A stretch of 64,000 nucleotides of DNA from Nitrososphaeraceae archaeon (GCA_021325295.1 JAJPHM010000052.1:62001-126000); one strand, 5' to 3'. Positions 17,449-28,454 are shown, counted from the first letter of the stretch. Notes: generated by a model not told the origin, from the sequence alone. Numbers and translations are program-made.

Positions 17449-18845
17449 CTAGCTTCCTGCGCCGCCTTGGGCTTTTCTCTTGCCATACTTTGCAATAAAT
17501 TCTGGCTTTACACGCTTCATTTCTGATTCGTCAAGCTCTGCCAAGAGTTCCCAGCCGATGTCCAGCGTCTGCTCTATTGAGCGGTTTTCATCAAAACCTT
17601 GGTTTACAAATTTGCGTTCGAAATTATTGGCTACCCTTAGGAACTTTCTGTCTGATTCACTCAATGCCTCTTCGCCAACAATAGCAGACAGCGCTCTGGC
17701 ATCTTTGCCCTGAGCATATGTTGCGTAAAGCTGATCCGCAAGGCTTCTATGGTCTTCTCTTGTTCTTCCCTTTCCGATGCCTTGGTTCATAAGTCTTGAG
17801 AGGCTAGTGAGGACGTCGACAGGCGGGTGTATGTCTGCCCTGTGCAGGTCTCTGCTCATGACAATCTGACCTTCTGTAATGTATCCTGTCAAGTCAGGAA
17901 TTGGATGAGTGATGTCATCAGCTGGCATTGTAAGAATCGGAATCTGGGTTACAGAGCCGTTCTTTCCCTTTATCTTGCCTGCACGCTCATAAATAGACGA
18001 GAGGTCGGTGTACATGTAACCCGGGTATCCCCTTCTTCCCGGAACCTCTTCACGTGCGGCAGAAATCTCTCTTAATGCCTCGCAGTAGTTAGTCATGTCG
18101 GTGAGTATGACCAGCACATGCATTTCTCGCTCATATGCTAAATATTCTGCAGTAGTGAGAGCAAGCCTTGGAGTGAGGATTCTCTCCATTGAGGGGTCGG
18201 AAGATAAGTTCAGAAATAGAGCTGTCCTTTCCAGAGCGCCGCTCTCTTCAAACTGTTTTATGAAGAAGTTGGCCTCTTCTGTGGTGATTCCAATTGCTGC
18301 AAATACTACCGAAAAGTTTTCGGAGCCGCTCAACACCCTAGCTTGCCTTGCGATCTGCGAAGCAAGAAGATTGTGTGGAAGGCCCGCGCCAGAGAATATT
18401 GGAAGCTTTTGTCCTCTTACAAGCGTGTTCATTCCGTCAATGTTTGACATGCCTGTCTGGATAAACTCAGATGGCTCCTCTCTTGAGTATGGATTGATAC
18501 CAGAGCCTACAAGATCGTATTTTTGTTTTGATACTATTTTTGGACCATTATCCCGTGGATTACCAAGACCGTCAAATACCCGGCCTAGCATTTCATCAGA
18601 GACAGACAGTGTAGCAGTCTCGCCCAAAAACCTCGTTGAAGTCCCGGCTGTGCTCAGCCCCATTGTCTGGCCGTAGACCTGTACTACTGCAAGACCCCTG
18701 CGTGTATCCAGCACTTGTCCTTGTCTTCTATCGCCGTTGGCCAGTTTAATTTCAACCATTTCTCCGTATGCAGCATTCTCTACCCCTTCGACAAATATAA
18801 GAGGCCCTGCGACCTTTGCCAATGATTTGAATGCAATCTTGGACA

Positions 18846-18846
<1 letters not shown>
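17449..18846 (-). CDS. atpB: A-type ATP synthase regulatory subunit B
   Basis: A 465-aa non-catalytic nucleotide-binding subunit that alternates with A in the hexameric head. Recognisable segments are [15 protein letters not shown], the degenerate nucleotide loop [11 protein letters not shown] in place of a Walker A motif, [20 protein letters not shown] and [21 protein letters not shown]. The lack of a GKT loop distinguishes B from A. The start is GTG at 18846, whose first base is the last base of the atpA stop (TAGTG), giving a one-base overlap and probable translational coupling. The length is normal. Confidence 0.95.
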
Positions 18847-20612
<1,766 letters not shown>

Positions 20613-20643
20613 ACTACGATCACTATTATCTTGTTATCCCATT

Positions 20644-20988
20644 CTATTCCATCTTGATACTTATGCCAAGCACTCTCTTTGCAAGTGAAGATATCGACTC
20701 TTCTTGCACACTGCCCTGCAGTGAAGGCATAAAGAGCACCAGAGGCTCGATTGATGCCTCTATCTTTGACCTAAAGGCAGCCGAAAGGCTTTCGCTGACA
20801 GACTGGCTTGCAATGATTAACGCATGTTCGCGTGAAGAAAAGAGTCTTTCCATGATCTTTCGTGCTTCCTCTCCGGAAGCGACAAAAGTATCGTTAACAC
20901 CAAGAAGCCTATAGCCTATTACAAGCTCGCGGTCTCCTACAACCGCAATTTTTCCAGCATAATCCAATTTTTTTTGCTGCTTAGACAT
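20644..20988 (-). CDS. atpF: A-type ATP synthase subunit F
   Basis: A 114-aa central-stalk subunit. It has the CheY-like alternating fold: KIAVVGDRELVIGYRLLGV at residues 12-30, a middle LIIASQSVSES strand-helix, and a C-terminal helix (SISSLAKRVLGISIKME). The VGD and GYRLLGV elements are the strongest family markers. Length and position between C and A agree with subunit F. The gap to atpC upstream is 66 bp. In homologous complexes F binds subunit D and modulates ATPase activity. Confidence 0.9.
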   Translation of the reverse strand: MSKQQKKLDYAGKIAVVGDRELVIGYRLLGVNDTFVASGEEARKIMERLFSSREHALIIASQSVSESLSAAFRSKIEASIEPLVLFMPSLQGSVQEESISSLAKRVLGISIKME

Positions 20989-21054
20989 TCTGCCTTATTT
21001 TACTCCTGCATTTCATTCTGTTCATTTGTCTGCCGACCAATCATTAGCCTATCA

Positions 21055-22122
21055 CTATTCATAAAGCAACATCGAATTAATCCTCTCAGCTGAGAGGTTA
21101 TAGCGCTTGCCATAGGCGATCCTTCTTATATTTTCTCGCTCATGTTCTGCGACAATGATGAAATAGAATATTGTACCAATGGATAGGGCAATATTCTTAA
21201 GTTTTTTAATATAATTTATATAGATAAATTTATCCAATGCAACTTCAAAATCAATGAGGCTATTTGTTTTTTTGTACTGAGCCAGTGCTGAACCCAATAC
21301 AAATCGGCCTTCTACTCTTCCTACAAGCTCTGCCACGTTCTTCGCGTTATAGAATTCAGAAAGCTCATTTAAAGGAATCTTTCCTCCTTCAATTAGGTGT
21401 CTGCTGACTATTTCTCTGTCTATACCCGAATCTTTTGCCTTGAGCAAACTTAGAATGTTTTTCTTATCTATCTCAGTCCTTACCATTTCTCTTATGATAC
21501 CTTCGTCGCCTTGGAAGAACCTGAGCGATTCTAGCAATTGTTTGTAATAAAAGGCCTGCATTGCAGTCATCATAGGGCCCAAATCTCCGCTCTTTTGATA
21601 GGAATCCAAATGTTGCATCAGAATTGTGCCATATGGATATTTTACGAGCTGGTTTACCACCCCATCTACTCCTGTCTGCGCCAAGATAATTTTCATTTCA
21701 TCATGGGGAATATTGCCGGCAGTTATACCAGCCGGAAAATTCCTACTGGAAACCAAGAAAGGTTCGGTTTCTGTTATTGTTTTCCCCATGCTCTTTGAAG
21801 ATAAAATCAGCTCAATATTGTGAATGTCCCATTTTAGAAAGTAGGCGCGTACAGCCACCTTGCCGTTAAATGGCGTAGCTTCAAGTGCAATCCTATTAGT
21901 ATTCACAAGATGGGCATTGAGCGCAACTTCGAGCAGTTCTGGAGGCTGGTACGTAGAAGCGGCTTTTTCAATTTCAGGTCCATACCAGGTTGATTCCAAC
22001 ATCTTGGCCATTTCGTTTACATCTTTGGCTTTGATAAGGTTCTGCATTGTTTCCTTTGAAAGCAGGTTTACAGAAAGCGCCTGAAGCCGGCCGAAAGAAG
22101 ATGAATACTGTGATGTCGGCAT
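21055..22122 (-). CDS. atpC: A-type ATP synthase subunit C (central-stalk adaptor)
   Basis: A 355-aa subunit C, the funnel-shaped protein that couples the c-ring to the central stalk (eukaryotic d, formerly named AC39). Three-fold repeated helical bundles are expected; visible hallmarks are YFLKWDIHNIELIL in the first third, TEIDKKNILSLLKAKD in the middle and the C-terminal IVAEHERENIRRIAYGKRYN. It starts with ATG at 22122 one base after the atpE stop, implying coupling. The length agrees with archaeal orthologues. Confidence 0.92.
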   Translation of the reverse strand: MPTSQYSSSFGRLQALSVNLLSKETMQNLIKAKDVNEMAKMLESTWYGPEIEKAASTYQPPELLEVALNAHLVNTNRIALEATPFNGKVAVRAYFLKWDIHNIELILSSKSMGKTITETEPFLVSSRNFPAGITAGNIPHDEMKIILAQTGVDGVVNQLVKYPYGTILMQHLDSYQKSGDLGPMMTAMQAFYYKQLLESLRFFQGDEGIIREMVRTEIDKKNILSLLKAKDSGIDREIVSRHLIEGGKIPLNELSEFYNAKNVAELVGRVEGRFVLGSALAQYKKTNSLIDFEVALDKFIYINYIKKLKNIALSIGTIFYFIIVAEHERENIRRIAYGKRYNLSAERINSMLLYE

Positions 22123-22123
22123 G

Positions 22124-22681
22124 TTAGAGCATTTTCTCCACTAAGGAGCCTTTAATTTGATCTTCGTTATTCCTCAAAAGCTCCTCAAATGTCAAGTCAA
22201 GCTCTTTTGTTCCCTCTTTATTCTCGGCCAATATCCCGCCAATAGTCTGGATCGCTGGGCCCATTGTGATTCCCAGATCTTTTAGAATAGGTCGGTCCTG
22301 CTCGCGGCACCTGATGACTATATCAGGCCCGAGCTTTTTCTTTGCTGAAGAGATCATCGCCTCCAAGACTTTTCTGTACTCTGAGCTCTTTGTGAAGTTC
22401 TTCAACTCTTCTGTTATTACACTCATTGCAGATTCCAGATTGGAATTGATAGCATCAAAGAGTATCTTTTTGGCCTGGAGTCTTGAGGCTTCAATTATTC
22501 TGGCAGACTCTCTTTCTGATTTTGCTTTTGCTTCCTTTGCGTACCGCTCCTTGATTTCTGCCAAGGCGGCGTCCCTTTCGCTCAGTATCTGTGCTTTTTT
22601 TTGAGCCAGCTCGCTATCTAGGCGTTGGAGGTCACCCTTCTTCCTGTTCTCTATTTCATAGACGAACGTCTCTATGCTCAT
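22124..22681 (-). CDS. atpE: A-type ATP synthase peripheral-stalk subunit E
   Basis: A 185-aa subunit E. The N-terminal half is a long helix rich in Glu, Lys and Ala (QRLDSELAQKKAQILSERDA), which pairs with subunit H. The C-terminal half is an alpha/beta globular domain ending in GGILAENKEGTKELDLTFEE, typical of E where it contacts the B subunit. Start ATG at 22681 lies 15 bp after atpK. The naming follows archaeal A-ATPase usage. Confidence 0.9.
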   Translation of the reverse strand: MSIETFVYEIENRKKGDLQRLDSELAQKKAQILSERDAALAEIKERYAKEAKAKSERESARIIEASRLQAKKILFDAINSNLESAMSVITEELKNFTKSSEYRKVLEAMISSAKKKLGPDIVIRCREQDRPILKDLGITMGPAIQTIGGILAENKEGTKELDLTFEELLRNNEDQIKGSLVEKML

Positions 22682-22696
22682 GCGTCATGACATCCG

Positions 22697-23038
22697 CTAC
22701 AGTATGCCCAGCAGCAGGATTATACCAAGTACAAAGCCAATGATCCACAATGTCTCAGGGATGACAAAGAAGAACAATACCTGACCGAACTTTTCTGGCT
22801 TTTCGGCAATTATTCCCATACCTGCAGCGCCAATACCTTGCTGCGCATTACCAGTGCCGATCAGACCACCGGCAATAGCAATTGCAGCTGCAATTGCAAG
22901 CAGAGGCTTTCCCAAGCTTGAATTGGCAGAAGCACTTGTTTGGGCAAAAGCGTGAGTTGAAAATAATGCAAAAATCGCTACTGCCAACCCCGCCGATATC
23001 ATACCTGCAGAGAATTTTAATCGTCTGGCCCGCATCAT
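22697..23038 (-). CDS. atpK: A-type ATP synthase proteolipid subunit K (c) with signal-like N-terminus
   Basis: A 113-aa rotor-ring proteolipid. The C-terminal ~75 residues form the usual two-helix hairpin: GGLIGTGNAQQGIGAAGMG in helix 1 and FFFVIPETLWIIGFVLG in helix 2. The Glu of PET is the ion-binding carboxylate and a Gln in helix 1 is the likely partner. The N-terminal ~40 residues contain a basic start, a hydrophobic helix and an AFA-Q stretch that looks like a cleavable signal peptide. It is the first gene of the operon and has a TATA box about 42 nt upstream. H+ or Na+ specificity cannot be settled by reading. Confidence 0.92.
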   Translation of the reverse strand: MMRARRLKFSAGMISAGLAVAIFALFSTHAFAQTSASANSSLGKPLLAIAAAIAIAGGLIGTGNAQQGIGAAGMGIIAEKPEKFGQVLFFFVIPETLWIIGFVLGIILLLGIL

Positions 23039-23074
23039 CGCTAAGGCTTCATTAGAGAGGCTATATTAATTTAA

Positions 23075-23086
23075 TTTTTTATATAT
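23075..23086 (-). promoter_or_regulatory. TATA box of the ATP synthase operon
   Basis: On the minus strand the sequence is ATATATAAAAAA, centred about 42 nt upstream of the atpK ATG. The predicted start of transcription would leave a leader of about 10-15 nt. Confidence 0.6.
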
Positions 23087-23457
23087 TGGATATTATCAGG
23101 ATTTACTCTCAGCATAAAACAATAGTTTTTAAATGCCTTTTCTGAACGGGATAAATTATTAAAACTGTATATTGATTTCGAATGTTTCAAGTTTCTTGTA
23201 TTTTTAGATCTGCTAGAATGCATCTTAAATGCCAACAAACCAAGCTATTTCCGCTACATCGACCTTCGCAGACTTCAGTCTCATCTATCTAGCTATCGTA
23301 TAACCATTTTTTGCTTTCAATTTAGTTCGGTCCAAAACAATTAACCTAAGGCCTTTTGACTGTACTATTCAGCGTCGCTAATAGGCGCGCCTCTCTACTA
23401 GGGTTTCTCTCAAATATCCGTATTTTCTTTTTAAGAAAGTTATTAGATTGATTACCA
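23087..23457. other. intergenic region between ATP synthase operon and AKR gene
   Basis: About 370 bp between divergent genes. The part next to atpK is very AT-rich and holds its promoter. Towards 23458 the composition is mixed, with no conserved short frame, tRNA-like fold or long repeat that I can support. Confidence 0.4.
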
Positions 23458-24474
23458 GTGGCAAAAGCAGACCTAGAGCGGTATTCGCTTGCCTCCAACC
23501 TTACAATTTGTAGGATACTCAATGGCATGTGGCAGGTTGCAGGCGGACATGGACACATCGATTCACGGCTAGCAATTGCAGAGATGATGAAATACCATGA
23601 TGCAGGCTTTACTACATGGGATCTGGCTGATATCTATGGCCCTGCTGAAGATTTCATAGGCGAATTCAGGCAGCAACTTTTATCCCAAAGAGGAAGCGAT
23701 GAGATTACTCAGGTGCAGACCTTGACAAAGTGGGTTCCGCAACCAGTCAGGGTAACAAGACGCATGGTTGATGAGAGCATATCAAGATCCCTGAACAGGA
23801 TGAAAGTAGACGTTCTGGATCTAGTGCAATTTCACTGGTGTGACTACAACAACCCATATTACATGGATGCACTGACATATCTCTCTGACCTCAGGGATTC
23901 AGGAAAGGTCAAGCATATTGGCCTTACTAATTTTGATACGGAACGCATAGAGGACATGATAGATGCGGGCATCAAAATTGTTTCAAACCAAGTGCAATAT
24001 TCTATCATTGACAGGCGTCCCGAGGTAAAAATGGCTCAGCTTTGCCAGAATAATCACATCCAGCTATTGGCGTATGGCACCTTATGCGGTGGCCTTGTCT
24101 CCGAGAAATATTTTGGAAGGTCCGAACCATCTTTGCGCGATTTGGATACGCTGAGCCTGCGTAAATACAAGCGCATGATAGACGCTTGGGGAGGATGGAG
24201 CCTATTTCAGAAGCTTTTGTCAACATTAAAAGATATTTCGGAAAAGCATGGTGCAAGCATTGCAAATGTTGCAACTAGGTATATCCTTGACAAACCAGCT
24301 GTAGCAGGTGTTATTATTGGAGCCAGGCTTAGCATAACCGACCATAGATATGATAATGCCCGCACATTTGCCCTAAAGCTAGACGGGGACGATCAGAGTA
24401 GAATCGATCAGATCCATAACGAATCAAACGATTTGTTTGAGGCTATAGGCGATTGTGGAGACGAATACAGATAG
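23458..24474 (+). CDS. aldo/keto reductase
   Basis: A 338-aa NAD(P)H-dependent oxidoreductase with the AKR (beta/alpha)8 barrel. The catalytic tetrad is visible as Asp and Tyr in TWDLADIYGPAED, Lys in QTLTKWVPQP and His in LVQFHWCDY. Cofactor-binding strands include HIGLTNFDTER and, near the C-terminus, AVAGVIIGARLS. The substrate is unknown. The start is a GTG at 23458. The C-terminus ends at a short acidic tail. The neighbouring genes (ATP synthase on one side, a membrane peptide and mptE on the other, opposite strand) give no functional hint. Confidence 0.85.
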   Translation: MAKADLERYSLASNLTICRILNGMWQVAGGHGHIDSRLAIAEMMKYHDAGFTTWDLADIYGPAEDFIGEFRQQLLSQRGSDEITQVQTLTKWVPQPVRVTRRMVDESISRSLNRMKVDVLDLVQFHWCDYNNPYYMDALTYLSDLRDSGKVKHIGLTNFDTERIEDMIDAGIKIVSNQVQYSIIDRRPEVKMAQLCQNNHIQLLAYGTLCGGLVSEKYFGRSEPSLRDLDTLSLRKYKRMIDAWGGWSLFQKLLSTLKDISEKHGASIANVATRYILDKPAVAGVIIGARLSITDHRYDNARTFALKLDGDDQSRIDQIHNESNDLFEAIGDCGDEYR

Positions 24475-24708
24475 ACAGACAAATAACGCCGATTGGAACA
24501 ATTCCTTCATTCAGTCACATAGTTAGACGCGATGTCAGGGTGTCAAACTCGCAAATATTTGGCAAAACACTGACTATTTCGGGTCTCAATTAGGCTATCT
24601 GGCAGGTATCCCAAGCTAATATCAAACCATCTCCTCCTAGTCGGATATGACCATGCAGAATGCGACAGGGGCGTATAGAGGACGACATTTTTGGATGTTT
24701 TCTTCCTC

Positions 24709-24879
24709 CTACTCTCTTTTTCTGTCTTTTTTTCTTCTTGCATTGAGCCTGAAAATTATTATCACTGCTATTCCCCACAGTATCAGCGCTATAGCCTGCT
24801 GCTGCAGAAACCAGGCTGCTCCGCCGGCAGCTGCCAGAATAATTCCTATTATTCCATAGGATTGCCTCTTTTTGACCAA
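24709..24879 (-). CDS. 56-aa two-helix membrane peptide
   Basis: A 57-codon frame from TTG 24879 to TAG 24709-24711. After a basic start (VKKRQSYG) come two hydrophobic segments (about residues 9-25 and 29-43) joined by a QQQ turn, then a very basic tail (RLNARRKKDRKRE). This charge pattern follows the positive-inside rule. It begins 44 bp downstream of mptE on the same strand and could be cotranscribed with it. The start codon is not certain, since a GGAGAT lies 14 nt upstream. No family is recognised. Confidence 0.55.
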   Translation of the reverse strand: MVKKRQSYGIIGIILAAAGGAAWFLQQQAIALILWGIAVIIIFRLNARRKKDRKRE

Positions 24880-24922
24880 GATTGTACTATTATCTCCTGT
24901 TTCATGTTGTTAGTACTGCTAG

Positions 24923-25750
24923 TTACCTTGCTTTAATTTCAAGAGACTCAAAGCCTCTGATCGGCTTTTTTGAAGTATCTAGCATTTTCGAGCGGGATTG
25001 TTTTGCAAGCATTTCAAGCAGTCTCTTTCCAGCCTTCATTTTCTGTTTCTTTAGCTCAACGTCTTTTGCATCCGTTTTTGAATATTTGCCAATACTATCT
25101 CCAAACTCCATTCCGACCAGGACTATCTCCCTGGCACCAAATTCTTCAGCCAGGAATACGCACCTGTCTCCATCAGTAAATCCGCCGAAATTATAGACAT
25201 TCGCTACTGGCATCACCTGTGTAGAGCCTACAATATGCCGAAGTTTCGGGACTATCTTCTTCAGCATTGTAATATTGTCGGCGTGCGCATGGACAACCAT
25301 GATCGCTCCTTTTTTGTCCGCCTTTTGCAGATATGAGGGGTTGCCGTCAAGGTCAGTGACAACAATATCAGGCATAATTTTATTTTCGATAAGCGGCTCT
25401 ACTGTTCCATCTGCAGCTATTTTGACGTATTTGCGGCCCTTCTTGATAAATTTGATATGCTCTTCCAAGCCAGGTCCTGCGCCTATGATCATTACTGGCT
25501 TGCCGGTAATCTTTTTTTGCAGAATCTTTGGCTCAAGAGCTTTTCTTTTTATCATTTTCGAAAGCAGGTTTGCTGCCTGTTGATCTTTTTCGGTACTATA
25601 GCCAAATTCTGCTCTGATTTCCTGATAGTATGGGAACCAGTCTGCGAATTTCACGCCAGAGGTTGCGTAATGGGTGTTAATAATATCTTCGACATGAATA
25701 TGGTACAGTCTCAGAGCATGATCAATACTCAGCCAGTTAGAAAACACCAT
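24923..25750 (-). CDS. mptE: 6-hydroxymethylpterin diphosphokinase, MptE type
   Basis: A 275-aa protein of the DUF115/MptE family, the archaeal enzyme that activates 6-hydroxymethyl-7,8-dihydropterin with ATP and replaces bacterial FolK. Diagnostic elements are KPVMIIGAGPGLEEHI at about residue 85, IAADGTVEPLIENKIMPDIV, VTDLDGN, VVHAHADN and GFTDGDRCVFLAEEFGA. These Gly- and Asp-rich loops bind nucleotide and metal. The product feeds dihydropteroate synthase, which is encoded in this window at 59-60 kb. The ATG start at 25750 is about 15 residues before the first conserved helix. A small membrane peptide gene follows. Confidence 0.85.
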   Translation of the reverse strand: MVFSNWLSIDHALRLYHIHVEDIINTHYATSGVKFADWFPYYQEIRAEFGYSTEKDQQAANLLSKMIKRKALEPKILQKKITGKPVMIIGAGPGLEEHIKFIKKGRKYVKIAADGTVEPLIENKIMPDIVVTDLDGNPSYLQKADKKGAIMVVHAHADNITMLKKIVPKLRHIVGSTQVMPVANVYNFGGFTDGDRCVFLAEEFGAREIVLVGMEFGDSIGKYSKTDAKDVELKKQKMKAGKRLLEMLAKQSRSKMLDTSKKPIRGFESLEIKAR

Positions 25751-25861
25751 TTTAGTTCCATGTTTATGGTAGCCAAAAAGAAAACGATTGATTTTATCTA
25801 CTCATAGAGCGACATTGCGCAGGACAAAATCGTGACCTTACTCTTATAAGCAATCGCATTC

Positions 25862-25870
25862 TATAAATAA
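25862..25870 (+). promoter_or_regulatory. TATA box, leaderless promoter of DegT gene
   Basis: TATAAATAA centred 27 nt before the TTG start at 25893. With archaeal spacing this places transcription start at or within a few bases of the start codon. Confidence 0.65.
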
Positions 25871-25892
25871 AAAAAGGCAGTCTGATCAATAG

Positions 25893-27029
25893 TTGACAAC
25901 CCATACCCTATCAGGTTCAATTCCCATAAACAAGCCATGGATTGGCGAGGAAGAAAGGCGGGAAGTAATAAAAGTCTTGGAGGAAAATGCACTCACGACG
26001 GCAGCACGCGACGGGGGAAAGAGAGTGCGGGATTTCGAGTCGCTTCTCAGAAATTATCTAAACATAAAGCATGTCGTTGCAGTCAATTCTGGGACTTCAG
26101 CTTTGCATGCAGCACTGCTTGCAGCTGACATTACACAGGGAGAAGTTTTGCTTCCGTCATTTACATTTGTGGCTACCGCAAATGCAGTAATAGCAGCCGG
26201 TGCCAAGCCTGTATTTGTGGACGTAAGAAAGGACGATTATACTATAGAGATGTCAGATTTGAAGTCAAAGATAACAGCCAAGGCCAGAGCAATTATACCA
26301 GTTCATTTGTATGGCCATCCTGCAGAGATGGATGAACTTGTTGACTTTGCAGAAAAACATTCACTGCACATTATAGAGGATGCTTGCCAGTCATTGGGCT
26401 CTACGTACAAGTCGAAGCAGACTGGGACATTTGGTTTGGCTGGTTGTTTTAGTCTCTATGCGAGCAAGGTTCTTACAGCTGGAGAAGGTGGAGCGGTGGC
26501 AACTGACAATGACGAGATAGCTGACAAGCTGAGGATGATCAGAAACCATGGTATGGTCGAAGGCTATGATACAAGAGTATTTGGCTTAAACCTTAGGCTG
26601 CCAGAATTAAGCGCAGCGGTGGCAAAGGTTCAGATGCAAAAGCTGCCTGATATGCTCAGAAAGAGAAGGCAAAATGCAGAGAAGCTGACAGAACTTTTGG
26701 CTCCGGAAGCCAAGAGAAATGGTCTGGTATTGCCTCATGAAACCAGTGATACGATATTCAACTGGTATCTCTATACTATAGCATTGCAGAAGAACATCAG
26801 GGATAGGGTTAAGGGCAAGCTAGTCAGTGAAAGGATCGGTGCCACGGTATACTATGATCCACCGGTTCACAAGACGCCATATTATAGCGAGGTTTGTCCG
26901 GGGACAAAACTTGCAAATACAGAGTGGTGCTCGACACATGTGCTATCCCTTCCAGTCCATCCGTCTGTAACAGAACCAGACATCCAGCACATAGCTGGCA
27001 GCCTTCTGAAAGCAGTAGGACTTGAGTAA
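25893..27029 (+). CDS. DegT/DnrJ/EryC1/StrS-family aminotransferase
   Basis: A 378-aa PLP-dependent aminotransferase that typically aminates keto-sugars bound to nucleotide diphosphates for surface glycans. The N-terminus INKPWIGEEERREV, the cofactor-binding AVNSGTSALHAALLAA and IIEDACQSLGSTY, and the PLP lysine in FSLYASKVLTAGEGGA are all present. The C-terminal IGATVYYDPPVHKTPYY loop helps select the substrate sugar. A TTG at 25893 is the start, supported by the TATA box 27 nt upstream. No glycosyltransferase or sugar epimerase is adjacent, so the pathway is unresolved. It faces away from mptE. Confidence 0.87.
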   Translation: MTTHTLSGSIPINKPWIGEEERREVIKVLEENALTTAARDGGKRVRDFESLLRNYLNIKHVVAVNSGTSALHAALLAADITQGEVLLPSFTFVATANAVIAAGAKPVFVDVRKDDYTIEMSDLKSKITAKARAIIPVHLYGHPAEMDELVDFAEKHSLHIIEDACQSLGSTYKSKQTGTFGLAGCFSLYASKVLTAGEGGAVATDNDEIADKLRMIRNHGMVEGYDTRVFGLNLRLPELSAAVAKVQMQKLPDMLRKRRQNAEKLTELLAPEAKRNGLVLPHETSDTIFNWYLYTIALQKNIRDRVKGKLVSERIGATVYYDPPVHKTPYYSEVCPGTKLANTEWCSTHVLSLPVHPSVTEPDIQHIAGSLLKAVGLE

Positions 27030-27126
27030 TCAAATGTATGTATAACTATAAGATTAAGGAATGTAAGATGCTTCCCTAATCTGACGACCTGATATAGACA
27101 GGCATTACTCTTTTATACTAAAAATT

Positions 27127-28350
27127 TTGAATTTTTCGTCGTTGAGGCTGATAATCTATACTGGCAAGGGAGGCACAGGCAAGACAGTTACATCATGTTC
27201 AACTGCGATCAGGCTTGCCCGACTGGGCTACAATACCTTAGTAGTCTCCGCTGACCCGGCACATACTTTGAGTGACGCCTTTATGGTGCCCAACATAGGA
27301 AGCGAGCCAAAGCAGATTATCAATAATCTGCAGGCTCTACAGATCGACCCCGTTGTCGAGATGAGCAAGCAGTACAGTACAATACTCTCCTACATGGCGT
27401 CAATATTTTCTGCAAAGGGTATTGATGAGACACTGGCATATGAAATAGCAATGCTACCCGGTACAACTCAGCTTTTTTCTCTGCTCAAGATCGAGGAGGT
27501 AGAGCGAAACAAGACGTTTGATGCATTAGTGCTTGATATGCCTGCTTCTGGAGAGGCAATGCGATACCTCTATTTTCCAAAGCTGGTGGGGAGTATTGGA
27601 AGAAAGCTGACGGGCCTTGCAGGCATGTTCAGTGGCGTTGCCAAGATCTTTCAGCCGCTTTCCAAGATTCCGGCGCCTACAAAGGATGTTCTCCAAAGTG
27701 AATTGCAATTGCTGGACCGTCTAGATGCTCTATCTGACATTGTTAAAAACCGCAATATAACCACCTTGAGGCTCGTGGCCAACCCGGATATATTTAGCAT
27801 TGAAAATGCAAAGAGGGCATTCATGTCTGCATGTCTTTACGAGATCAATGTGGATATGGCTATAATTAACAAGATAATGCCGCCAACTGCCGTAGGCTCT
27901 GAGTATTATGCAAACTGGGTACAATACCAGCAGCAAAAGGTACAGGATGCAAAGTCAAACTTTTACCCACTACCAGTAAAAGAGGTCCAGCTCTATAATA
28001 CAGAGCTCAGGGGCATCGACATGTTGGAAAGACATGCTCAGATGATTTTCGGCGACAGTGACCCTGCCTCTAGGTTTTACAATGGCAAACCCTTTACTTT
28101 TACCCCTGAGGGCCGGACTTTGCATATGGCCGTCACAGTTCCATTCACCGAAAAGGATGATTTTGATATTGAACGCTACGGAGACAGGTTGACAATAAAG
28201 GTAAAGAGTGCAACAGGTACGGTAGTAAGCATAGTGCCTCTACCAATCGCGGCGGCAGGCCTCAAGCTTGCAAAAGCAAAGCTAAATGATCATGAACTGA
28301 ATCTGCTCTTTGAAAGGGAAAATGATAGAGAAAAGGAAAAGCAGATGTAG
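27127..28350 (+). CDS. ArsA/Get3-type ATPase with C-terminal HSP20-like domain
   Basis: A 407-aa single-copy ArsA/Get3 ATPase. The deviant Walker A is GKGGTGKT at residues ~13-20, with the intermonomer Lys. Switch I reads SADPAHTLSDAF and switch II DMPASGEAMRY, the latter diverging from the usual DTAPTGHTL. The last ~70 residues (HMAVTVPFTEKDDFDIERYG) form the small HSP20/alpha-crystallin-like domain attached to some bacterial and archaeal ArsA proteins. No metal-binding Cys pair is obvious, so arsenite export is unlikely; tail-anchored membrane-protein targeting or a chaperone role is more plausible but unproven. TTG start at 27127. It precedes the zinc ferredoxin gene. Confidence 0.85.
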   Translation: MNFSSLRLIIYTGKGGTGKTVTSCSTAIRLARLGYNTLVVSADPAHTLSDAFMVPNIGSEPKQIINNLQALQIDPVVEMSKQYSTILSYMASIFSAKGIDETLAYEIAMLPGTTQLFSLLKIEEVERNKTFDALVLDMPASGEAMRYLYFPKLVGSIGRKLTGLAGMFSGVAKIFQPLSKIPAPTKDVLQSELQLLDRLDALSDIVKNRNITTLRLVANPDIFSIENAKRAFMSACLYEINVDMAIINKIMPPTAVGSEYYANWVQYQQQKVQDAKSNFYPLPVKEVQLYNTELRGIDMLERHAQMIFGDSDPASRFYNGKPFTFTPEGRTLHMAVTVPFTEKDDFDIERYGDRLTIKVKSATGTVVSIVPLPIAAAGLKLAKAKLNDHELNLLFERENDREKEKQM

Positions 28351-28445
28351 AAACAGAAGAATCGACACGAGCCAAGGAAACAGTTGAAGAGCTTCTGGCT
28401 TTGTTTTTGCATATCTTATCTTTGCAGCTGTCAAACCCCACATCG

Positions 28446-28454
28446 TTTATATAA
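28446..28454 (+). promoter_or_regulatory. TATA box of zinc-ferredoxin gene
   Basis: TTTATATAA lies in a longer AT run, about 36 nt before the ATG at 28486, so a leader of roughly 10 nt is expected. Confidence 0.6.

Noticed and set aside
18095-18676. 193-codon frame antisense to atpB
   Set aside because: It is a shadow of a strongly conserved catalytic-ring gene; composition follows antisense codon bias.
25905-25930. tRNA-like GGTTCAATTCCC element
   Set aside because: It lies within the start of the aminotransferase gene and no acceptor, D or anticodon arms can be formed around it.
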